A stretch of 64,000 nt of DNA from Elysia chlorotica (taxonomy: Eukaryota > Mollusca > Gastropoda > Plakobranchidae), in contig RQTK01000926.1 in assembly GCA_003991915.1 (NCBI GenBank), forward strand, positions 1 through 64,000. The letters run 5' to 3'. Shown one piece after another: positions 46,722-59,258 of the stretch. The translations under genes and the position numbers were made by a program. The first letter of the stretch is position 1, and each line of letters opens with the position of its first letter. Under the pieces are notes generated by a model that was not told where the DNA came from, did no database searches, and saw only the letters and a list, made by a program, of their open reading frames with translations.

Positions 46722-47541
46722 TGCTTGTTCGTCTGTGGGGATGTCTAAAAATGTCTGCAGTGGAAAAATACACACCACGTAAACTGCGCATAAAAGCCAC
46801 AAGCAATAGGAACCTGGAGGTTAAACAGACTGGACTCTATACCAAAAGATAATTTTTTACACCCCCTCAAAACATAACTTTCGTTCAAAAAATTAAAAAA
46901 AAAACTCCGAGTACATAGTCGTTTCTACGGGGAAGGATCATTCTATATTTAACGGAGATGAGTGGCTGGGTTAATAACATGCATGCGTTAACACTGAAAG
47001 CTTTGCTAGCTCAACTGACCAGCGCTCTGGATCTAGAGTTGTAGATCCACGGGTCGAATTTCACTCGGTGGCCCTATCTTCGATAGGGAGTAATCAAATA
47101 GTCACTGCGATGGCGTCAAAGGTTGATAATTTCGAACCAAAGAGTAAGCACAGATCGGCTTGACTGAGAACTTACTTTTAAATAACAAATTCTTGACAAA
47201 AAATATAAAACTATTCATTGGCAACAAGACTCCAGCGATTAGAGATAAATGGCGAGGTGGCCAAAGGTTAGAACGCACGATCCGTAATCAGTAAGACACT
47301 TGACCGGGCCGCCTCGGCTGCTGTTGGTAAAACATGTGTTAGTACACTGTTACCGACTGACGACTCCACTCTGTTTCTATATGGCATAATGCAATATTGT
47401 CTTAAGCTGATCTCGGTACCTTTCCGTATATAGCCTAGCTGCTGATGGGGGGTGTTGAGAGACTCATTATATCAATAATCAATTATCTTATCTTATCTTA
47501 TCTTATCTTATCTTAAATAGTAGTAATAGTAGTAGTAGTAA

Positions 47542-47580
<39 letters not shown>

Positions 47581-48060
47581 CAGTAGTAGTATCAAACAGC
47601 TGTCGTGTGATGAATTGTAGCGAAATACTTCACGGAATGGGCATTGTTTAATTATATTTAAGTCCTATAAATCACCGCTTCAAAGTTAACACATTATGCC
47701 CAGAAACAATAACACCGGTATAGACTAACTTAATTAAGTAATATCTACTTTTACCAAAAAATGACATACCTGGGGCCTTTTTCTGTTTCAAATTTGCTTT
47801 GAAACAAAGGATTCAAAAGGAAAAAGACGACAAATTCTTAAGTTAGTATACTCTGTCTGGATGCCGAGTCCACAATAAAATCTCTAAACCGAAAACTAGC
47901 GAACACAATAATAGTTCAGATATGGAGAACTACGTACGTTCAACATTGTTTACCTCATGTTGATCGCCACCTCGAGCTTTAATTATGATGATCAGCTTGT
48001 AAAGTGTATTCCATGGCTCGGATTGGCGGAGGATAGAATTCTTCAAATCTTCATCTAAGG
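46722..48060. other. GPCR upstream region, no gene seen
   Basis: No coding evidence. It holds tRNA-like fragments (for example CTAGCTCAACTGACCAGCGC with GGGTCGAATTTC at 46.99-47.07 kb), (TCTTA)n at about 47485-47514 and an (AGT)n tract at 47518-47590. Confidence 0.4.
47485..47592. repeat. (TCTTA)n followed by (AGT)n
   Basis: About six TCTTA units, the same motif as the 3' tail of LINE-B, then about 24 AGT units with a few changes. The pentamer may be all that remains of a LINE insertion. Confidence 0.9.
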
Positions 48061-48067
48061 ATATTTA

Positions 48068-48200
48068 ATTAAGACAAGACAGGATAAACTAAGATAATAC
48101 TTTATTAGCCCACTTGGAAAATTCCGCTTGGTTACAGAATGACACAGATACATTTAAAGTATACCCATAGACAACAAAAGTATACACAAAAGTGACAGAG
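48068..48200 (-). mobile_element. LINE-B-like 3' UTR and tail
   Basis: Reverse complement reads GTAACCAAGCGGAATTTTCC and GGGCTAATAAAGTATTATCTTAG, closely like the plus-strand tail near 37590 (AATTTCCCTATGGGATAATAAAGGATTATC). Only the 3' end is recognisable. Confidence 0.65.
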
Positions 48201-48225
48201 TTCGCCATAGTCACCCAAACACCCC

Positions 48226-48231
48226 CCCCCC

Positions 48232-48262
<31 letters not shown>
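48226..48262. repeat. Poly-C then (CA)n
   Basis: About 11 C followed by ACAC repeats. Confidence 0.9.
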
Positions 48263-48268
<6 letters not shown>

Positions 48269-48601
48269 ATTGAAATCAAATGGTTTTCATTGAGAAAGAA
48301 AAATTAAACGGCCTAGATCTACCATTGTTGTAATATCTCATTGTTGGTCCTCAAAAGCAGGAAGAGGTTTACATTATCGCGGTGAAATAACGCCTCAGTC
48401 TGACCGCAATTGAAGCGGATTAGATACAGCCAAAGCTTATCCCCTCGTGTTTATTATACTTTTCTCATGAACCAAATCCCCATGCTAAGATTAATAACAT
48501 TGACTAATTCTCTTCGCAAATGGGAAGGGATTCATCAGGCCTACAACAGTTACTAATAAGTTACTCATAACACGCGCCGTTTCCTTTAGTCTTTGACCGT
48601 G

Positions 48602-49095
48602 CTACATTACGGACATCAATGTTCTAATAATCTTTGTTTTGTCAAGACTGTCATCCGCAAAAAGCTTAATGTGTGTCTCTGGAGAGAGGTCACGTCCTAT
48701 ATCATTGATGTATATAAGAAAACACAGAGGCCCAAGCACTGTGCCTTGTGGTACTCCTGATGTGACCATACCGATGTTGCTCTCTTCTCCATCTAATATT
48801 ACTCTCTGGGTTCTGTGACTCAACCAATGAGTTACTGAACCAAGTTTTTAGTTTCTGATCGTATTCAATAACATTTTCGTCTTCACTTCCTGGTGACTGT
48901 CTATTATGCCCGCTTGTTATAGCTTCTTCAGTAGTCTTTGGTGGGCCACCGTGTCGAATGCTTTACTGAAATCAAGGACAACCATGTCGACTTGTTTCTT
49001 TTGATCATATGATCTTGATATTGTGTCTAGTGTTGTTATTAGTTGTGTGAGTCAGAGTGATGTTGCACCGTTCTGAGGCTGAGAGGGTAGGCCTA
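48602..49095 (-). mobile_element. LINE-C RT, 5' part (second copy)
   Basis: The stretch 48645-48795 is nearly identical to 43573-43723 ([20 protein letters not shown] to LFADDS). Upstream sequence up to about 49080 encodes earlier RT blocks, including a VDMVVLDFSKAFDTV-like stretch (near 48990-48960) and RPISL-type preceding sequence I cannot follow cleanly. Here the break lies just after FADDS, complementing the 43.1-43.7 kb copy, which keeps the 3' part. Confidence 0.82.
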
Positions 49096-49099
49096 ATCT

Positions 49100-49996
49100 A
49101 AAAAACAAATTAGTCTCGATTAGAATAAGGTGAAAAAAATTTTCGCCGTGTTATACCGTAATCACCGTTGCAGCAAATAGTATATTTTGCTTGATTTAAA
49201 GTTTTGTTTTATTTGTTGGTTTGTTTTTGGTGTTTTGTTTGTTGTTGTTTTTGTTTCTTTCTTGGTAATTTTAACCCATCTGCAGCTCTGCACTTTCATG
49301 ATTGCCCTCGTCTTTAGTGTCACATTACAATTCATAACTGTAGTACTGTACGGTTCCCGGCACCAGCATATAATTTAGAGTTATATAACTATAAGGACTC
49401 TATAACACGTGGTTCCGGGCGCAAATTTTTTTATTGCTAAATCTGTATATAGCGTGTTATACGGTGAACGTGAATGCAAAAAAATTACATAAAAAACTAT
49501 AAGTTTTCAAAATGACACCAATTCTTCCGCCCTATCTACCAAAACCAAAACTTGTGCGAAAAAAAATTGTCACTTAATTCATAAACCACGACAATTATAA
49601 GAATGGGCCACAAATTATTGAACTGCACACGATCCTTTGCATAAGTCGAAATACACTTTAAAAATGGTGGGAGGTGATCTTTTAATGTCTTCATCTTTTC
49701 CAGCTTTTGGCATCTTGGCACAATAAACGTCTGTATTGTGGTACAAAAAAATCGTGAACATTCCACAGACTAACGCCTGACAAATTTACGCACTGACAGA
49801 GACAGTGTGGGGATACCAAGACCTCTGTCACAGCTGGTCACATTACACGAACACTGACCTCTGTATCTGTCACCGTGACCGCACACAGATTATCAGACGT
49901 CCGAAATAAACATAGGTGTTGGCGATGGAGCAAAAACAAACCAAACTGAATAGCAGCAAAATCGACAAGAATAAACCTCATTTTTACTCATGTACT

Positions 49997-50039
<43 letters not shown>

Positions 50040-50630
50040 GAGAAAATTATAAACACCAAACAACCAGGTGGTTGTAAAACATTGTTAAAACTAATATTTT
50101 GAAGGCTACCATAAAAATATTACCCACCTCATTTTCCCGCAAAAAAATAATAATTTAAAAAACCCAATAAAATAAAAAAAAATAATTAATTAAAAAAAAT
50201 CAAAACAAACACACAAGAACAATATAAAAAAAAAGGCAAAACGAAAAGGAAACAACAAAACAAAGAAGTTAAGGTTATGAAAACTTCTGCATCAATTCAA
50301 CATGACATAGATGAGCAAGCCTTCATGTTGACTAAGAGTAAGACTAGGGTAAAAATGTTTTTGTTTTTGTTTTTTAATCTGAATAGAAATACAGTGTAGT
50401 GAGCTAAACCATAGTTCTATTCTTTGTACAGAGATAATTCTGCTTGAATCAATTATATAAGTGATCACTTGTGTTAAAAACTGCTGCTGTTAAAATCTGA
50501 ACTATGAATGTTATTTTAAATCCAATAGTAATACTAATATGTACATGACTATGGACAAAATGTGGAGACACTTTTTGATCATATCAATTATTAAGAGCTA
50601 TGGAGGCACATAGACACTCAATTTTTTACA
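49100..50630. other. No gene seen; AT-rich with (GA)n
   Basis: Contains a (GA)n microsatellite at 50002-50038 and long A-rich runs at 50130-50260. No protein-like frame or element was recognised. Confidence 0.4.
50002..50038. repeat. (GA)n microsatellite
   Basis: About 18 GA units without interruption. Confidence 0.97.
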
Positions 50631-50639
50631 GGATTTATA

Positions 50640-52265
50640 ATAAGCAGCTGGCATGAAGGCTTCCCTACCGCAATGACCCCTAGAGCTATGATGGGTGGAG
50701 ATCCTCTCCTGGTAGGTTCACCCAAGACAGAAAGGTTGAAAGGTAGAGGCCAGACTACGATCACTCACTGGCCCACCAGCACCAAGTAGGGGGTTGGGCA
50801 CAGGATCAACAACCCTGTCTCGTAAAGAAAACCCACTCTTAACGAAACTGCAACGAATATTCATAAAACCAGTTTGGTAGGAGGAGTCCTCTCCTGCAAC
50901 GCTCATGACGTGCACAGGTGAAAGCCCTATAGAAGCTGATGTACCGACAACTTTTCTGAAGACCAATATCTAAACAGGATAGGTACCTGGGACATCAGAG
51001 CCCTGTATGAAACGGGTTAAACCGAACAAGAATGTCGAGAAATGAACGGGTACAATTTGAATATATTGGGCCTCTGTAAGATTAGATGGACAGGAACAGG
51101 AAGAACGACACTTGCCGATGGAAACAAAAATCCACCGGGAAACGAAGAGGGCCTGGCGTGACACACACACACACACACAAATGGAGTTGCATTGCTTATA
51201 TGTCATCGGAGGCAACACGAGGACTACTGTTCTTCCCCTAGAACCTGTATCACCAAGGATTTTCACTGCAAAATTTAACTCTAAAAGAAGAAGAGCCACC
51301 ATCATGCAGTGATATGCTCCCACAAACGTAGCAGATACAGATGAGAGAGTGATCTTTTATGAACACGTTCAGGCGATGATCGACAAAGTCCCAAAGAGAG
51401 ACATGAAAATCCTGTTTGGAAATCTGAATGCCAAGGTAGGCACTGGCAATACAAACATGGAGCACATCATGGGAATCCATGGCACCGGAGAACAGAACGA
51501 GAATAGAGAATTCTTAACTGAGTTTTGCTTCTTTAATGACTTGATTATCCAAGGCACTATTCCGCAAAAGACCATCCATAATACATGTACAACATAGATT
51601 TCCTCTGACGGCAAGACTGCAAACCAGATTTACCCACATCACAGTCGGCAGTATGTGGAGACGGAGTCTGCATGGCGCCGGGGTGAAATGGGGCGCTGAC
51701 GCAGCATCAGATCACCACCTGGTAGTTACAGTTCTTAAGACCAAGCTCAAAGCTTTTAACAATAGGGCTGGACAAGTTTCATAATCAGTGTACGAAAGAG
51801 GTAAAGAAATCAGAGCATTCAAAATCAGTCCGCTCTCCTTCCTAACAGATGAAACAATTGAGGAACAACGGTGAAGCCTGTGAGAAACCCAGAAGGAAAC
51901 ATGTTTTACAGATTTGGGCCAGAATACCAGGAAACACAAGGAGTGTATCACAACCAAGACCTGGACACTCATAACGGAGAGAAAGAACCTGAAACAACAG
52001 ATCAACCAGACACAAGACATAGTGGAAAAATGTACACAACAAGCTCGTTACTGGGAAAAGAACAGAGATGTAGTGAAAAGTGAGAGGAAAGACAAAAGTA
52101 ATTGCATAGACTAGAGAAGGCACAGATTGCAGAAGGCCAAAGAAATATGAAGAGACTGTACAAGACCATCAGAAATCTCTCAGGGAAAATCAAAAACCCC
52201 AGACAAGAACGGAAACACCATAGCTGGTGAGGAAGAGCAGAGGGCAAGATGAGCTGAGCACTTCA
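50640..52265 (+). mobile_element. LINE-D 5' half: leader and endonuclease domain, decayed
   Basis: A WDIRALYETG-like start (near 50990; normally WNVRTLYETG) is followed by YNLNILGLCKIRWTGTGR (about 51052-51105), GVALLICHRR-like (about 51184), DMKILFGNLNAKVGTGNTNM (about 51400-51455) and NENREFLTEFCFFNDLIIQG (about 51500-51558). These are blocks of the AP-type endonuclease of craniofacial-development-protein-2-like LINEs. A linker with KKLKQQINQTQDIVEKC follows to about 52260. Frameshifts throughout. Confidence 0.82.
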
Positions 52266-52675
52266 AGGAAACAGTTAGGTGTAAATACATGTATAACTGG
52301 CTAACCATATAAAAAATTTTAATTTGTAACCACATGAATAATAATACTTAATCTGGAACCTGATTAAAATAATTAAAATTAATGTGCAATAGAAAATTAT
52401 TACATTTCTCCCCTATTTTTCTATGCCTGGCAAGGGAGTTGAGATTTTGTGCTGTCTGAAATACTGATATTATGTCATAGCATAGTACATTTTTTAAAAT
52501 TTTGTAAATTGCAATTATAACAAAAACAATAATACATGAGAATGTTTCAATTTGCTGTAAAAGATTTATTTTTCTTTGGTTGAAGATCACTTCAATCGAA
52601 TATTTTCAATGTTATTTTGTTTTGAAAGAAGTGCTCTTGAAGTGATATTTTATACTACTACTCACTACCACTAGC

Positions 52676-52880
<205 letters not shown>

Positions 52881-53810
52881 ATAACAATAATAGTGATAAT
52901 TATAAAAATTATATTTAACTTGTTTTCATCCTTTGAATCATTCTCATGCACTTTCTAATAATGTGTGCATAAAGATTATTTAACTAATTTACAAATAGTA
53001 ATATGTTTTTTCCAAAGTTGTAACTAATTATACATGTAGAACATAATTTAAGCTTTAACAAACAAGATAAAAAGAAAGACAAAAACTTTCAAATATTGAT
53101 ATCACAATTCGTAAAGACCGTCCACAAACGGCTGATGATCCTATCAATAGTATAATAAATATTAAACATGAATATAATAATAACATAAATCATTTATTTT
53201 GCTATTCTTTAATGAACAATGTATTCTCTTCTTTTTTTCTCCCCAACTCTCCCATTAATTATTTATTTTTTTGAGACCCTTTTTCTTGTTCCACTGTACA
53301 TAATTATCAAAATACAAACTCATAGTGTATTGAATTTTAAAACAAAATAAAATAGTGAAAAAATTAGAATCTACTGGGAAAGACAGAAAGGGTTTAAGAT
53401 TGGCAATGAGGGCTATAAGAGAAAGGCAAAGCTTTGCCAAAAACATAAAATTTAATATCTCATTAAAAATATAAAAAGCTATAAATAAAGGTTCAAAAGA
53501 GAAAAGGGTTGCAATACAAAAACTTGTGTCAAATTCTATCCTTAGTCCTATTTTACTCCACAAATATAATTGGAGAATGAAATGCAATACCATATAAAAT
53601 AAATATAACCTGGTATTGGAATTATCTAGATATAGTTTGTAGAGAAGACTTCTAATATCTTTGATATTGCAAATTATTATAGGATTGCATTCTATATTGG
53701 AGAGTAAATATAACTCATGGACAAAAATTGGTCCTCTATTTATTAAATACAGTGTCCGTTGGTGTTAAATACTCCATATTACAAAATCCTCAAAATTTGG
53801 ACTGATTGTA

Positions 53811-53816
53811 TTTATT
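53811..53816 (-). terminator. Candidate IDNK polyadenylation signal
   Basis: AATAAA on the minus strand about 117 bp after the IDNK stop codon, the first such hexamer downstream. Confidence 0.5.
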
Positions 53817-53932
53817 GAAGATCATTTCAAAATTTTCAAACATGTCTTCAAAACTAGGTGTAACTTAAGCATAATACAAATATTTAAAAATTTCATGCAA
53901 TGGTATAAAATTATATGTATAGATTGTAGATA

Positions 53933-56900
53933 TCACACCAGGTGACAAAGACTTGAAAACTTAAGAATGCTGTCCACAATTTCCTCAACCGATTTATCTA
54001 CATTCACCATGAAATACCTCTCTGGCTCACATGGCTCTTCCAACGTTTCCAACTGAGAGTCTAAAAGAGTTGGTGACATGAAGTGGTCTAAACGATTTAG
54101 TAGCCTTTCTCGTATCACTTCTTTAGCTCCCTTGAGATACACAAACAAAATATCTTCAGTTTTAGAAGGCACTTGGCTGGCTTCAATGATTGTAGATGGT
54201 GTTGTTATGGCTCCGTTTCCTTCCACGAGAATGTTTCTGTATATTTGTCTCAGAGCAGAGCAGGTAACCACTCCAGTTTGGGAGGCCTGTATCAAACTGT
54301 ATTTAATGAAACAAAGAAAATGGGGTCAACAAAATTAATATGGACATTTTCAATATCTATATATTACCAGAACAGAAACACTGAAAAATTTTCTTCTGAT
54401 TATCATAATAATAATAACAACAACAACAGCAACAATAATAATGATAATAGTTTTAACTAACACAAAATATGAGCATGTATCCCTTATCATGTGAAGATAA
54501 TAATTATATTTTATGAGAAAGAGCTTTGATTATGAAAATACATGTCCAATAAACAATCAATAGTCACATGCATAAGTAATAAATGACATGCACAAAAACA
54601 TGAGAGTCCAGATTCATGCTTATGTTTGCAATATGATAACATGCGAACAAATAAAAAACAATACATTGCAATTTCTGATTTATAGCAGTAGACAATGGAT
54701 TGAAATTATCAAAACCTCAATAGATTAAAAATGCTATCTAAAATCATATTTTAATTTCTTTTTGTTTTTTAAAAGGTAGTTCTGAGTATTATTTTGCTAA
54801 AAAAAAACAACGTATAACCATAAGGTATTCTACATCTAAGAACCAAAGAATGATGATTGACTTTTATCAAACACTTAATCGCCTTTTTCATTGATATATC
54901 TTAATTTTAATCTTATAAATAGTTAGGGACTAACCTGTTGACATATTGAACAATTTTATTGATATAATTTTTACTAGACAACAAGCACATTTTTTTCTAC
55001 ATGCAGTCAAATGAAATTTTATTTTGCATTGTTCGGTGTGTCTTGCAATATATATATCGTGTGAAGACAGCTTGGAAGAAGTTTAAAGAACTACTACCAG
55101 TTCTTTTGTCTCGCCACCTCTCATACAAGACGCAGGGTCATGTGTACAGCACTTGTGTGCGGAGTGCAATGCTCCATGCTAGCGAGACATGGCCCTTGAC
55201 CAAGCCAAACCTTCAACGCCTGCAGATTATTTTTGATCCATAATAATCCCAATATTTTCATCACATCAACAGTTAAAATTTTGGGACTTAACATCTTCTT
55301 GTTTTTGTTTTTTTTTTCTTTCCTGAAGAGAGTTAAAAGATACAGAATCATAATTACCTCAGTATTTTTGCCTTTAACTTATTCATCTAATCTATTAAAA
55401 AAAAAAAGATGATCAAGATTACTCACATTACAACCTATATAAATTTGATTACCCCAGGTATAGAACTTTTACAACAATATTAAAAATATACTTCTTAAAA
55501 ACTTTTGCAAGAGTTAAGGAATGAAGAGTAAATAAAATATGAAAATTTGGTTTTACACTGAGCTGTTAAGTTTAAGCCTCTTGATTCCTTGTGGAAAATA
55601 GGACAGCAGCAACTGGTTTTGACTGGTCCTCTTCAGCTCAGCTCTTGTGGTACCGGCAGCTTCATCTCGACGTCGGTGCTTCTCCGCCAAGTCTGCTTCC
55701 GACGTACGACCTTTCTCTTTCCTTGGGGATTCCGCTCCAGGGCTTGCCTTGTGATATTGAATTCAGGCTTTTAAAGTGTGTGGCCTATCCAACCACACTT
55801 ACCCTTTTTTATCTATGTCTCGATGGGGGTTTGCTTCGCCCTGGCCCTGGCATCTGTTGGTGAATGGTTGTAGTTTTGTGGTGCTAGCCTTGGTCAAGCG
55901 CCATGTTTCAGAACCGTAAAGTAGGACTGACTTTACGATACTATTGAAGATCCGGATCTTGCTTTGGACTGATGGTGCTGTAGACCTCCAGATTGGTTTG
56001 AGGGTGTTAAAGAGCTGTTTAAGCAAACTAAATTCTTAATATCCCATTATAACTAAATTCTTAATATCCCATTATAACTAAATTCTTAATATCCCATTAT
56101 AACTTCCCAAAACTTGAGATCGATGTCAATATTCAGCTGTAGAGAGCTAATTAAGAAATCAAAACAGTACATGTATCACATTGTGATTTTCTGCTATAAG
56201 ATTAATGCAAAAACTCTAAATAATTTTATTCTTTCACCTTTTTATATAATCATGTATAGCAAACAGCCAAGGGATTCTATCCTGTAATAAAAAGAGACAA
56301 AAAAAATTTTCATGTAAGTTTATCACAATGTAAAATATAAAATGTATATGTTTCGCATTGTAAATGCGACTAAGGAATAAAATATACTTTTTTTTTAATA
56401 TCCAAACAAAAACAAAATATACAATAAGATTTACTGCTGTTGTTTTTTTTAGATTGGTAGAGTTTAAACGATTAAAAAATAAAAATATATATACATTTTT
56501 GGTTAATTTTTTTTTTCTTTTTTTAACTGAATGAAAATTTATATATAAATACATATTATATATATAGGACACTTAGAAACAAATAAGATAAGATAATAGA
56601 TTTCTATTAATAGCACTAGATCGCTCTGAAAAATGGCGGCCCCTCTTTGCAGAGGAAATTTTGAATACATGAAAGCCAAAAAATAGAAAAGAAAGTGACC
56701 ATGAAGTAAAACCAATTTTCTGTTATTAGTGTTTTAATTCCAAAGACACATAGGCAAAATGAAGATGTATACAAATTAATTCAGTAAATAAGAGTTACTT
56801 GCATATAAAAATGTTATTACCATAATACATGTATAATCTTATGTCTATGTCAAGCCTTAGCAAAATGTTATAACATTGCAAAGCCATTAAAATGAAAAGC

Positions 56901-59258
56901 TAAAGAAAAAGCATGTATACTAGAGTCAATTGGCAACATTTGAGTATGAATAAAAAAAGATTTTCAGGCAAATGATATTATGAATATTTACAAATTAATA
57001 GAGTTACTACCTGATCTGTCAAAGGAATCCCAGAGCTCATTTTCTTTTTATTCTCTACTGTGTGAAAATCATCTGCATCTTTGAATGAGCATTGCAACTG
57101 GAAATACAAACATTCTTCATTCCAATAATAAATTGGGCCTTCCCCAAACTAACAAAAGAAAGTATATTGCATTTAGGATATTATGAGGACTTGAAAAAAT
57201 ATCCATAAACCATAACATAAATACTCATGTAATGGAATAACGCAGAAAAAAATAAATCCTTCTAATATTTACCAACTTTTTTTAATAAAAGAAGAAGGAA
57301 ACTCCATAAACATGCATAAAGAAAATCCACTTACTATGTAGCGCTAATTTGTACAACAAGCAAAAGCCACCTGATACTACAGGTGGATGCTCATTATCAG
57401 GCGGGTCTTGTATTGTTAAAATAATTATACCATGCGGGGATTCTGACGACATCTCATTAGAAGGACCTTAAGCCAAGCTAGTCAGTACCCTAATACAATC
57501 TAGAGAAAGTTGACCAAACCACCCATGATCTTGATTCATCACACAAAAAAATCTGACTTAATAGATATCCACATTTTATTGAACATGTTCCTATTTTTTC
57601 AAAAAGGCTAAAAATAACAGAATGCATTTACAATGAAATTTCATGACTTAGAACAAAGATGTAGCGATTCAAATTTAAGAAAGTTACATTCACTTTGGAC
57701 AGCAAGAACAAAAGAGTTTAACACAAGATAGGTTAAATATAATGTAGTTAATGTTAATGCTTCTAAGCATCATGAATGTGATTTGAAAATAGAAGATCCA
57801 AATAGAGTTTAGAGACATCAATTTGGTAATTATTTTTACACAAAGGAACTCTGTATGTGCATATAGCTCCCTCTTAGCCATTACTTACTTTGGTGGCTAA
57901 TTTCTCTGCAACAGTTGTCCTGCAAAGAAACAAAAAAAACAAAACAAATCAGCATTACTAGAAAACAAAGTCTATTTTCCACGGTTGAAACTTTTCAGCC
58001 ATGTTACTGCTCCCGCTTCTCAATGGTAAGCAGAAAAATTCTTGTAATTGTGTGGAATTTAGATTCAGTGGATCATGAGGCACAACATGTGGTGTTTATG
58101 TGTGTTTTGCTCTATCCCAGTTAGCCTACCAGGTCTAACAGATCCAAGAGCTACACTAATATGTTGAAGATACTCATAACGATAACTAATGGCAATAAGG
58201 TCAAACCTCAAAGCTAAAAGAGATCTGTTTATAAATGTATTACTAAATTAGTGAGCATTTTACAAATTGAATATGGATCTAGTGATCTGAAAAACGTTTT
58301 ATTCAATAATAGGCAAGTCCACAGGCTTTGACTGAAGAGGGTTAGTATAGTGAGAGATTTCAGACCCCTCCCCCTTCCGCCCCCCTTCCCCCTCAGATTT
58401 TCATGTTAATTGAAGGCACTTAATGTTTTGATAAATTAAGTAGGTTTCTAAACCAATCAATATCTATAAAATTATCTTGCATCCTGTTTTGGACACAATG
58501 TAAAAAGAAAATTAGGACTGCACTGGGTAAGGAGTAGGCCCCCTACTCCACAAAGTAGCTTAGGGCCTACTTACATGTATCATTGTTACTCAGTACCTTT
58601 CTTAAATGACTACCTAGATGGCGGTCATGAGTCAATTACACAACAAGCAATCAACCTACAACTTTTCCTACACCTGTTCTTTCCCAATCGCACATCTCAC
58701 ATTTTAAACTGGTGGCTTTAGATCTCTTTGTTCTCCTACCATGCATAAGTGCCGAGCGTCAGTTGCCATTCCTCTGCCCTCTCTTCTCCTTGCTTGTCAT
58801 TCTGAGACCCACCCTTTTTACTGTAGGCTACATGTATCAAATAATGCTAAATTTCAAGGAGAAGTGGTCTAGATCTAATATTTTACAAGATGTTGTGTAT
58901 TGCTATAAAATGCAACTTTGTCAGCTGTCATTAATATGAGGTGGTGGTGAGCATAGTTCGTTGGATAAAAAATGGTTTACTCAAGACAAAAAAGGAAAAA
59001 TTGGGGATTTGCATCTTTTATTATTTTTATTTTAGTCTGTCAAGTTGTGTACGACCAAAGTATCTAAGTTGTTTGAAATGATGTTTAAAATTTTTAAAGT
59101 AAAAAACTTAAATACCAATTTATTCTGATACTCTTGATTCTTTAATCCGTAGATCTTATCATAAACATAATGGTAAATAAATACAGATCTAATCAATCTA
59201 AATCTAGTTTCACCTACTTTCCGCTGCCGCAAACCCCCATCAAGACGATAACAACCAT
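53933..59258 (-). CDS. IDNK: Gluconokinase (IDNK / GntK family; 5 coding exons)
   Basis: Minus-strand exons 59218-59258, 57889-57919, 57011-57097, 56238-56281 and 53933-54296 join in frame to 188 aa (human IDNK is 187). The enzyme phosphorylates D-gluconate to 6-phosphogluconate with ATP, feeding the pentose phosphate pathway. Walker A is GVCGSGKT (8-15), split by intron 1 inside the Lys codon. DADDFH, IPLTDQDRIPWL, TCSALRQIYR, LLNRLDHFMSPTLLDSQLETLEEP and VNVDKSVEEIV follow in the family's order, including the lid region HFM and the SQ.ETLE motif. Start at ATG 59256-59258; an in-frame stop lies upstream with no other ATG between. In exon 5 the acceptor giving the right phase is at 54297-54299, not the nearer CAG at 54288-54290. 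Exons 1 and 2 are only 41 and 31 nt. LINE debris lies in intron 4. Confidence 0.93.
55001..55245 (+). mobile_element. LINE C-terminal fragment (sense)
   Basis: Reads TAWKKFKELLPVLLSRHLSYKT, VYSTCVRSAMLHASETWPLT and PNLQRLQ, the C-terminal ASETW block of endonuclease-RT LINEs. It lies in IDNK intron 4. Confidence 0.8.
55575..56030 (-). mobile_element. LINE C-terminal fragment (antisense)
   Basis: The minus strand reads LKPIWRSTAPSVQSKIRIFN, SIVKSVLLYGSETWRLTKAS and TKLQPFTNRC. It resembles the neighbouring sense fragment in type (GSETW / ASETW) but is a different subfamily. Confidence 0.8.
56028..56103. repeat. Three tandem copies of a 25-bp unit
   Basis: ACTAAATTCTTAATATCCCA(TTATA) is repeated three times without visible change, immediately beside the LINE fragment end. 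Confidence 0.93.

Noticed and set aside
54200..54295. IDNK exon 5 starting at the nearer CAG (54288-54290)
   Set aside because: That acceptor breaks the reading frame after the preceding exon; the CAG at 54297-54299 keeps frame and gives a family-like sequence.
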